Shown here piece after piece: positions 30,657 through 37,316 of a stretch of DNA of 37,316 nucleotides. This stretch comes from Phlegmacium glaucopus (Eukaryota; Basidiomycota; Agaricomycetes; Agaricales; Cortinariaceae). Positions within the stretch are counted from its first letter, which is position 1. Each line of letters starts with the position of its first letter. Position numbers and translations under genes: made by a program. Where the stretch lies: positions 12,125 to 49,440 of the forward strand of contig MU130073.1 of assembly GCA_015039465.1 (NCBI GenBank). Direction: 5' to 3'. The notes under the pieces were generated by a model. It was not told where the DNA came from and searched no databases. It worked only from the letters and a program-made list of their open reading frames with translations.

Positions 30657-31731
30657 CGACAACAAAGAAAATATTCCCCCTCTGACCGCTCCTTCTATGA
30701 CTCCCTCATCCACAACCCCTTCAACCACCTCAACCCTCAGTACTACCGCATCCCTTGCCACCATTCTCGAGAACGAACCCCTCAATGCTCACACCACATT
30801 CCTTGCTACGCAATTCCCACTTCCCCCATCTTCCCCTACAAGTTCCACTACCACCAACCAACAATTTAGAATCCAAGATATCACTCAAATATTCGACTCT
30901 CAATTCCCCACATATTCCCATTACCGAACCTATGTACGAGATCACCTCCGAGACTGGACCCATGACTCGGATTTCAAAACATTCGACATCACCTACTGCC
31001 ACCATCGACTGGTACTCCCTCAAGCTAATACTCTGGAAAAGATGGCCGAAGGTCTGATCAAAATGGCACAAGAATTACGACAAACAAATGCAACCCAAGA
31101 ACACAATATTCAACAACTTATCCCTCATCTCGAAATCAATGGACTTAGTAAACGGATCAAACAAACCTTGACTCTGACGACCCCCACTGTCAACATTTGG
31201 ATCCCAGTCCCCCCCAATTCTCCCGCTACATTCCCTAACAATATCTCTCTTAACAACCCTTCTGAAGAAACCGGAACTCGTATTCACCCCCAACCACTTA
31301 CTAGACAACCATCTGAAGCCAACATCCCTTTAATCCGATCAATTCCATACACGACACGAGCACCTACAAGTCAACCCAAATGTTTTCAATGCGGCACCAT
31401 CGGACATCGCAAACAAGAATGCGGTGCTTACAAATGCTCTGTCTGTAAACAGGTTGCCCCCGGACATTGGCCCAGTACTTGCCCCAAGAATCACGAAGAA
31501 GATCGAGCCCCTCTCCCCAAGCGAAGACGACAAGAACCAGAACACTGTTCTAACTGTCGACTCCCCCTCTTTTACAACCACGTTGCTTGGTGCCGAGGAA
31601 AGACCGATGGCAGTACTTGTCGATGCAAATCTAAAGTCAAGAAAGAAGAAGACTCAGACCCCGACATATACGGAACCAGATTCTACGATGTCGATGGAGA
31701 CGAAGACGGTAACCTTACCAGAGAACATTGA
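30598..31731 (+). CDS. Extra ORF of the gypsy element: double zinc-knuckle protein
   Basis: A 377-codon frame, +1 to pol, overlapping its last 59 bases. The N-terminal half is Thr/Ser/Pro-rich. The middle has FDSQFPTYSHYRTYVRDHL and a helical stretch (TLEKMAEGLIKMAQELRQT). The C-terminal half has a CCHC knuckle CFQCGTIGHRKQEC, directly followed by a C-x2-C-x6-H-x4-C variant (CSVCKQVAPGHWPSTC), then a basic KRRRQ, more Cys pairs (CSNC..CRGKTDGSTCRC) and an acidic tail. Zinc knuckles usually bind nucleic acid, so a second gag-like or RNA-binding role is likely but unproven. Ty3/gypsy elements normally end with pol, so this is additional. It lacks internal stops, unlike pol and gag. The TGA at the end could itself be a mutated CGA. 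Confidence 0.65.
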   Translation: MSPMHKNSSKPTRNDIDYSNDNKENIPPLTAPSMTPSSTTPSTTSTLSTTASLATILENEPLNAHTTFLATQFPLPPSSPTSSTTTNQQFRIQDITQIFDSQFPTYSHYRTYVRDHLRDWTHDSDFKTFDITYCHHRLVLPQANTLEKMAEGLIKMAQELRQTNATQEHNIQQLIPHLEINGLSKRIKQTLTLTTPTVNIWIPVPPNSPATFPNNISLNNPSEETGTRIHPQPLTRQPSEANIPLIRSIPYTTRAPTSQPKCFQCGTIGHRKQECGAYKCSVCKQVAPGHWPSTCPKNHEEDRAPLPKRRRQEPEHCSNCRLPLFYNHVAWCRGKTDGSTCRCKSKVKKEEDSDPDIYGTRFYDVDGDEDGNLTREH

Positions 31732-31795
31732 GTCATACGCTAAGAATATCCCTTCTCATATTTATGACTCCCCCCTATCTCTGACTCTATTTCTC

Positions 31796-31803
31796 CTTAT
31801 AAG
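31796..31803 (+). promoter_or_regulatory. TATA-like box before the BTB ORF
   Basis: CTTATAAG lies 47 bp before the ATG at 31850. It is followed by pyrimidine-rich sequence (CTATCCCTTCCATTCCCTTACTGCCTCTTCT) directly before the ATG, the usual form of a fungal core promoter. This suggests the last ORF is expressed from its own promoter. Confidence 0.4.
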
Positions 31804-31849
31804 AACTCACGACCTATCCCTTCCATTCCCTTACTGCCTCTTCTACACT

Positions 31850-32455
31850 ATGGCCCTCGCACCTGCCGCTCGCATCACTTCTGCTAATATGAACTTCAAC
31901 ACTGCTACTGCTATGAATGACGACATCGACCAATTTCACGACTACATTGAAGACATCACACCTGACAATGGAGTTCCTATCTTTCGACCTGGGCAACTTC
32001 CCCCTATGCTCCATATCACAGGCGGTCACTTTTTCTTCCAAACAGAACACATTCGCTTCAGAGTCCACCAATATTTCTTCGATCAAGAATCTATATGGCT
32101 CACAGAACAACTGGCATTCGTCGACGCCAACTTAGCCGACAGACAAACTGTAGCACAGTCTAAAATTTGAGGAACCAATGTATTTGACACCATTGAACTT
32201 CCTGGAATCACTGCTAAACAATTCGCCTCTCTTCTTTGGGTTATCTACAACCCCCGTTATGGAAGTCATCAAGCCAACACTCGGACATGGAAAGACATCA
32301 ATACTGCCACACAAGCACTCAAGATGGCACAAATTCTTACCCTCTCCGAACACAAGATCAAAATCAATTTACGACTCGACCAACAAGAAAAAGAACAACA
32401 GAAACAAGAATTAGCCGAATACTTCAAGAACAATAAAATCAAGGACGATCTTTAA
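31850..32455 (+). pseudogene. BTB/POZ-like protein encoded inside the gypsy element
   Basis: A 201-residue frame (ATG 31850, TAA 32453-32455) with one in-frame TGA at 32168-32170, preceding GTNVFDTIEL. The first ~60 residues are MALAPAARITSANMN and an acidic stretch. HFFFQTEHIRFRVHQYFFDQES corresponds to the start of the fungal BTB fold (xxFxVHRxxFxxxS). After the TGA, TIELPGITAKQFASLLWVIY and NPRYG match the FxxFLWVxYNP segment that usually follows in Agaricomycete BTB proteins. The sequence then turns helical and basic/Gln-rich (DQQEKEQQKQELAEYF). BTB domains dimerise and often bind Cul3. It lies between the zinc-knuckle ORF and the 3' LTR, so it looks like captured host sequence. The assignment is by motif memory, not a search. 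Confidence 0.6.
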
Positions 32456-32471
32456 GCTAACAGTGGGCTAA

Positions 32472-32857
32472 TGTTATGAACGTCTGGTACGTGCATAGCC
32501 CCCATCCTTTTTCTCCCTTATTCTACTGTACCTTACCCTTTCCCCTATCGCTCCCCTTCTTACACCATCGTTCCCCAACCTACCCTTTGCCCTGAAACCT
32601 TCCTTGTACTATATATATCCATCGCTCCCGCTCCCCTTATCTCTGACTCGTACTACTACTATATAAGAGCCATACCCATAGCTACAATCCTTAGTTTAGA
32701 CCTTTGTATCCTACGGTCATAATCTACTAGCTTGCTCAGAACTCAATGTCCTTAGTCTCACCTGTGGGAATATGATTGCAACTGTACAACAGTCCCTAGT
32801 TACTTGGTCTATTTGCCCAGGACCGAACGCGAGTGCAAGCTTATAGTCGCCATAACA
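32472..32857 (+). repeat. 3' LTR of the gypsy element
   Basis: 386 bp, TGTTATGAACGTCTGG to CGCCATAACA, with the same TATA sequence as the 5' LTR (about 32660). It lacks the 52 bp between the direct repeats CCCTTATCTCTGACT kept in the 5' copy. A weak polypurine-like AGTGGG lies just before it. Confidence 0.9.
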
Positions 32858-32862
32858 CTTTG
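32858..32862. repeat. Target-site duplication, right copy, gypsy element
   Basis: CTTTG, identical to 19397-19401. Confidence 0.85.
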
Positions 32863-33309
32863 TATAGAGTGTGTTGGGTGGGGAAGGTTGATCGCACATA
32901 GCTTCAATCTCACTCCACATTTGGACAAAGTGTGATATAGACTGTTTGAAATGAGGCCAGGTGGTATCATGAGGAAGTTGACACATAAGAGTGTGAATAG
33001 ATTTGATCTCGGTGAGAGGTGCATCCATGGTGGCAAGGCGTGAATGGCAGGTGTTGAATTCACCTAGGAAATGAATGTAGTCTGAGGCATTCTGAAGAGT
33101 ATTGGCAGTAAGACAATCACGCAGATCAAATTGGGCGTGAACATCAACATGACTGTACATGGATTTGAGCTTGTTCCAGACTATGCAAGAGGTAATGTCA
33201 TTGCCAACAGGCATGAGGCTCTGAGTGATGGGATTAAGATGATGATTTATGATGCTTAGTGCATGAGAGTCCTTGATCCACCATGTGCTGGCAGCTTGTT
33301 GTTGGGCAT
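32858..33309 (-). pseudogene. copia gag fragment, minus strand (split by gypsy and by a second copia)
   Basis: On the minus strand it reads STWWIKDSHALSIINHHL, then VWNKLKSMYSHVDVHAQFDL, DYIHFLGEFNTCHSRLATM, LMCQLPHDTTWPHFKQSI and PSPPNTLY. The pattern (W..D..AL..I, W..L...Y, L..LP..W..F...I) is the UBN2-type gag of Ty1/copia elements. Its start is cut by the plus-strand copia LTR at 33310. Its continuation is at 19401-19327 beyond the gypsy element. Confidence 0.65.
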
Positions 33310-33572
33310 TGTTAAATGAGTAGTTTATCTTATCTCTATAGATTAGATTACATTAGATACTTGTAGTGTAGATGTCCAAACTACCGGACCAATGTGTGAT
33401 AGCCATCACACATGTGCGATCCTTATCACACACATGCTACCCCAGGTAGCTTCTAGGGGCTGTGCCAATAGTGTGCACAGACCATCTACAATAGTATATA
33501 AGCAGTAGATACACTGCTAATATACTTCACTTGGATATACATCTAAGTACCTAGTTAGTAGCACACTCTACA
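33310..33572 (+). repeat. LTR of a plus-strand copia element
   Basis: It begins TGTTAAATGAGTAG immediately after the minus-strand gag fragment, contains palindromic TGTGATAGCCATCACACATGTG, a TATA box (TAGTATATAAGCAG, about 33493), and ends near CACTCTACA. The right boundary is uncertain because no second LTR is present in the window for comparison. Confidence 0.55.
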
Positions 33573-33870
33573 TACCAAAGGTAAGCTAGTAAGATGACCA
33601 CAACCAGCTCTGCGCTCGTTAGCAACTAGTTTGCTGCACAACAGGTTATGGGCCCCGATAGCAGTGGTAATGCTTAGCAGCGACCACGGTTGTCTTATAG
33701 AATAGCTTAAACCTGTGCTGTTTGCTTTCACAAGCATAAGCACCAGGTCAGCTGCTGTACCCTCTGGACACTGTTGCTGATGGTGATAAGACCAACCTGA
33801 TCATCATCATTTGCTTTCATTAGCAACCAAGACTGATGAGGTGTTTCTTTAGAAACCAAACCTCAACATC
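33573..33870 (+). other. 5' leader of the copia element
   Basis: About 300 bp between LTR and gag, with several TTTGCTTTCA.TAGCAA words. No tRNA primer-binding match was recognised. No ORF. Confidence 0.4.
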
Positions 33871-34994
33871 ATGTCTGGACAAATTGACCACCTCGTTTCT
33901 CTCCTTGATGGAAACAACTACCCCAAATGGGCTGAGCAGATGACAAACTATCTGCACTCCCAAGGGCTCTGGGTTTACACCTCAAGCACCATCCTTCTTC
34001 CCAAGATTGCAGACACAGCAACCACTGCTGAAAAAGCAGCACATGCCATTGCCTTGCAAGACTGGAACATAAAGGACCAGCAAGCATTGGGGATTATTCA
34101 TCTCCAAATCGCTGACAGCTGCCGAGTTCACATTAAGAGCTCGTCTTATAGCAGCACTGCTTGGAAGGCGTTAAATACTGCCTACTCCAAAGTTGGTCCT
34201 TTGGTCATACACGCTGATTTCAAGCGGGCCGTTGGCTTTCAACTCTCTGGCAATAACCCTGCCAAAGAGATTGACCAACTGATTGATCTCCTTGAACGCC
34301 TCAAAGCAAACAAGGTGGATCTCTCAGAACCCATACAAGCATTGATAGTTATCAACACTATTCCCAACAAATGGGATGCTGCCACATCTCATGTGCTCCT
34401 CAGCACTCCCTTTGACTCACTGACAGTACAAGCAGTCAGGAATGCTGTAGTGAGCGAGTTTGAGAGGGCTACAAAGCCTACCTCATCCGCTGCCGAAGCC
34501 AACAAGCTGTCAGCTGTTAAGTGAAAGGGTAAGTCTCCTGCTTTTAAACAGCAACAGCAATCACCTGCTAAGCCATTACAAAAAGCACCACAGGAGACCG
34601 ATGAACCTAGAAAAAGCACAAATGTGCTGGGAAAAAGGTCAAAGCAGCGCAAGAGCGCTACCAAGCCCACAGCCATATGGCTTCAATGTCCCTTTCCAAA
34701 AGGATAGAAGTGGTAGACGAGCAACCAACAGTTGCTCTCCAACCCTCCAGGGCTGGACCATCATCATCTTCAGTGGTGTCCTTCGGCTCACAAGGCATCA
34801 CCTATGTGAGTAAGCCCAAGATAGCCAGAACGGCCTTTACAGGCCTACCAATTGACCCAGATGCCTGTCACTTCCCAGTGATTGGTGAGACCCGTGCTGT
34901 TAAGTTTAAAACAAGGAAGTCACGTTGGAGTTACTCCGGAACAGTAACCGGAAAGGACATTGGCCTCAGTGTGTGTGCTGTGCTGCCCAGCTAA
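33871..34994 (+). pseudogene. copia gag, plus strand (pol missing)
   Basis: ATG 33871 starts MSGQIDHLVSLLDGNNYPKW, the classic copia gag N-terminus, then DWNIKDQQALGIIHLQIA, WKALNTAYS, LIDLLERLKANKVDL and INTIPNKWDAATSHVLL. A TGA at 34522-34524 (Arg CGA would fit) interrupts the frame. The C-terminal part continues with frame changes to 34994 (MASMSLSKRIEVVDEQPTVA, SVVSFGSQGITYVSKP), as in copia gag tails. No zinc knuckle with all four ligands is visible, and no protease, integrase or reverse transcriptase follows. The element is therefore truncated at about 34990. Confidence 0.8.
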
Positions 34995-35318
34995 GGTGTC
35001 CTGATTTCGGAATGGAAGAAGAAAGGAACAAGTTGGAAGACCTCAGTGACTTAGAGGAAAAACAAGAGGAGGAAACTAAATTGATATTCGAACTAAGGAA
35101 GACATACAAGTTTCAAGTACTTAAATAATAAAAGATATAGCAACCGAAATATAAAAGATAAATATAATGTGCTGCGCTCTGCTCCTGGAAATTCCTGCAT
35201 TCCTGGGTGAATAATCCATAGCTGGTGTGCTGACTGATGGTGGGAAAATGATGACAAAGAAATAGTTGTTATGGCAAAGGTGTAGTAATGGGTTTGGAGT
35301 ATCGTCAGAAGAGTCAGA
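34995..35318. other. Gap between copia relic and tandem repeat, no gene
   Basis: Contains a short Glu/Lys-rich open stretch (EEERNKLEDLSDLEEKQEEE, 35010-35125) ending in TAA. It could be a coiled-coil fragment, but nothing confirms it as a gene. Confidence 0.3.
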
Positions 35319-36261
35319 ATGATACGGCAGGTAGGTAAGTTACATTGTGGTGTATCATACATTGTAGAGAAGGCATACATTGTAGTGTATGATTCGGCTT
35401 CCCTGGACTCCAGCGAATATTACCTAAATAGGCAGTATTACATTGTAGCGTATTGTATGGGCGTAGGGAATTTGCCGGGACCCATACTTAAACAATATCG
35501 GCTCTCGGGCATGGCTAAGCCAACTCGGCCTGAGCCATATATCAGCACCGGCATGCCAGTGACTCCAGAGGGGATCGTCCGCCCTCTATGACACAAGCCA
35601 CCTGGGCAGCTAGTGACCTCAGAAGATCACAGATGTCTCCCGGTATCATACTTCAACAATATCGGCTCCCGGGCGTGGCCAAGCCAACTTGGCCTGAGCT
35701 GCATCTCGGCACCTGCATGCCGGTGACTCAACAGGGGAAATATTACATTGTAACATATTGTACGCGTAGGGAATTCGCCGGGATACTTAAACAATATCGG
35801 CTCTCGGGCATGGCTAAGCCAACTCGGCCTGAGCCATATATCAGCACCGGCATGCCAGTGACTCAAGAGGGGATCATCCGCCCTCTATGACACAAGCCAC
35901 CTGGGCAGCTAGTGACCTCAGAAGATCACAGATGTCTCCCGGTATCATACTTCAACAATATCGGCTCTCGGGTGTGGCTAATCCAACTCACGCTGAGCTG
36001 CATATCGGCACCTGCATGCCAGTGACTCAAGAGAGCATCGTCAGCCTTCTATTTACACAAGCTACCTGGGCAGCTAGTGACCCAAGCAGATCACAGATGT
36101 ACAATGTTCTCTCCCAGGATCAGTGTGTAGCAACCTCAGGTGGTGGACAATTTCAGCCTTCGGTCTGGGGCACGGCAACCCGGGCTGAGCAATGTTTTCA
36201 CATCGGCATCGACTTGGGCCATATGGAGAGAATTGGCCTTGTACAGGATCAGAGCAGGTAG
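35319..36261. repeat. 299-bp direct repeat with internal subunits
   Basis: Two and a half units. The word ATACTTAAACAATATCGGCTC recurs at 35484 and 35783 (period 299). Each unit holds two related subunits around CAATATCGGCTCYCGGGC and GCCAAGYCAACTYGGCCTGAG. Three open frames (35319-35591, 35588-35890, 35887-36261) overlap in ATGA. Because 299 is not a multiple of three the frame slips once per unit, so this is best seen as a repeat, not genes. Confidence 0.7.
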
Positions 36262-36592
36262 GACCGCAGTGACCTGAGTCAGTAGTATAATAGGACCACA
36301 TCAACATGGTCGGTTAGGGCAACTCGGACTATCTCATTTATTGGTATCGGCATTGCGGAAGAGAGCATAGGCACTGTATCAATCACACGGGACATTGAGC
36401 CAATCAAATGTTGGCATCAGCATATAGAGGGCAGCATTAGCCCCATATTGGTCCGCTTGGTGGGGTGAGAATTATGTATCTAGGTATTCCCAATGAATAG
36501 AGTTGTCGGCATGGATATCGGCATCATGGCTGATACTGCCAATTTTCCATGTGGCTCTAAGACAATAGAGATGTAACAGTAACAATCGGTAT
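36262..36592. other. No gene seen; scattered TCGGCAT words
   Basis: Non-coding on inspection. The word TATCGGCATTG/ATATCGGCATC recurs irregularly, as do TTGGCATC variants. No structure or boundary is evident. It is the 3' flank of the coiled-coil gene. Confidence 0.4.
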
Positions 36593-37316
36593 CTACGCAC
36601 TACCGCCACTCCTATCCTGACCTGCAAGCTTAGCTGCCATTTCATTAAACATCTTCACCGCCCCGTCAGTTCGCAACTTCAAATTAGAGAAGGCCTTGGA
36701 TGCATCCTTCTCGGCTTTGAGCTTCTCCAACTGGGACATGTACAGCCGATGACTGGCATCCTTATAAGAGATGCCAAGCCTCTCCTGCAACGACTTGATT
36801 TCGGCATGAAGGCCAAGGCATTCCCTGTCTGTCAAGGGCTAAAAGGTCTGTAAGTAATAGGGTTTGGCAGCCAAGATGGACACACTTACGGGGTCATGTG
36901 GTGACATGACTTTATCCTCCCCCATTGAAAAATAGGGAATATCCTGTGTATTGCCAGACTTGAAATGATTGTTAGCTCTAGCACTATGTTCATCCAGACC
37001 CTCACCGCCATTAATCGGGCCAGTATCGGCATCACTCATTGGCAACGCTCATTGGCAACGCTCATTGGCATCAGTCATTGGCATATACCAACACCTCTGC
37101 CTATTCAGTGTCATGGACGTGACCTTCATGAGAAAAGTCCACTAGTTCCAAATGCTGGCTAGCTGCATCAGCATACAGTGAGGGGATGAAATGCCAATCG
37201 GCCACTATCGGCCGCAGGCTGAATATTAGATTAGACAACCACTTACCCCCCCTGGTGCATTTTCAACATTGAGCTCCACCTTCTTCTGATATGCCTCAAA
37301 GGCCTGATGTGTTGCC
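36593..37316 (-). CDS. Hypothetical coiled-coil protein, 3' part
   Basis: A minus-strand gene entering from the right edge. It reads ATHQAFEAYQKKVELNVENA, then a 5' splice site (GTAAGT at 37246). A later exon includes MPMSDADTGPINGGEGLDEH, YFSMGEDKVMSPHDP. A 51-bp intron (36889 to 36839, GTAAGTGTG..TTTTAG) leads in frame to LTDRECLGLHAEIKSLQERL, SHRLYMSQLEKLKAEKDASK and AFSNLKLRTDGAVKMFNEMA, ending in TAG. The last exon is a likely coiled coil. The 3' splice site of the first intron is not settled, and an in-frame stop in one reading (HDTE then TAG) shows part of 37050-37245 is intron. The family is not recognised; no damage is visible. Confidence 0.45.
37030..37085. repeat. CATTGGCAACGCT short tandem repeat
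   Basis: Three to four units of about 15 bp (CATTGGCAACGCT, CATTGGCATCAGT), near the putative exon start on the minus strand. It may be coding (MSDA-type) or intronic. Confidence 0.6.

Larger units (their letters stand above)
19402..32857 (+). mobile_element. Ty3/gypsy LTR retrotransposon with extra 3' ORFs, interrupted by element D
   Basis: Complete from LTR to LTR. Order: 5' LTR, gag (CCHC knuckle), protease, reverse transcriptase, RNase H, [element D], integrase, chromodomain, a zinc-knuckle ORF, a BTB-like ORF, 3' LTR. Without element D and one target copy it is about 8.1 kb. Integrase after RNase H plus a chromodomain places it among the chromoviruses of Metaviridae. By eye the LTRs differ by about ten substitutions and one 52-bp indel, so it is not new. 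It is defective: TGA stops in gag, pol and the BTB ORF, a one-base shift before RNase H, and the insertion of D. Confidence 0.9.

Noticed and set aside
1..37316. A TET/JBP dioxygenase gene, often linked to KDZ transposons in mushrooms
   Set aside because: I looked for the HxD and distal His/Arg motifs in the open frames and saw none; the proline-rich ORF at 1253-1800 is too incomplete to judge.

Overview
The window looks like a transposon-saturated stretch of an Agaricomycete (mushroom-forming basidiomycete) nuclear genome. Grounds: a KDZ-type transposase with a CxC2-like cysteine cluster, a chromodomain Ty3/gypsy retrotransposon, copia-type gag genes, a fungal-style BTB/POZ domain, and introns of 36-78 bp with GT..AG ends. 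No rRNA, confident tRNA, CRISPR or prokaryotic feature was seen. Almost every protein-coding stretch is broken, so most coding entries are relics. An assembly gap (N) lies at 16040-16700. Layout, left to right. (1) 1-13160 is a KDZ neighbourhood. It holds the 3' end of a proline-rich gene (+, 1253-1800), a multi-exon hypothetical gene (-, 6129 to 2007) whose C-terminus is built of NPAGF-type repeats, and a KDZ transposase (+, 6195-12199) divergent from it. These genes are interrupted by three related Mutator-like foldback elements, called here C (1-1252, left end outside the window), A (4019-5630) and B (6611-8951). A and B each have a 10-bp target duplication, and removing B reunites the codons of the KDZ cysteine cluster. 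B also contains a 692-bp foldback (7417-8108). (2) 13161-19400 is mostly non-coding: an AT-rich stretch, one hypothetical ORF (14041-14817), several repeat fields, a 144-bp tandem repeat running into the gap, a 1-kb foldback (16965-17977), a CCGGCATTG minisatellite and one orphan transposon end. (3) 19402-32857 is a Ty3/gypsy element with two LTRs and a CTTTG target duplication. It carries gag, protease, reverse transcriptase, RNase H, integrase and chromodomain, then two extra ORFs not expected in this family: a zinc-knuckle protein and a BTB/POZ-like protein with its own TATA-like sequence. It sits inside a minus-strand copia gag. Its RNase H/integrase junction is split by element D (23701-29086), a palindromic element with about 200-bp TIRs and two head-to-head arrays of a ~164-bp repeat. 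(4) 33310-34994 is a plus-strand copia LTR plus gag, itself inserted in the same minus-strand copia gag. (5) 34995-37316 holds a 299-bp direct repeat, little else, and the 3' part of a coiled-coil gene on the minus strand. The order of insertion can be read from the nesting: copia gag (oldest), then gypsy and the second copia into it, then D into gypsy. The KDZ gene predates element B. Most in-frame stops in the retroelements are TGA where Arg CGA is expected, which fits CpG deamination. The strongest candidates for something undescribed are the BTB plus zinc-knuckle cargo of the gypsy element, the A/B/C foldback family with element-specific palindromic subterminal repeats, and the satellite-filled element D.
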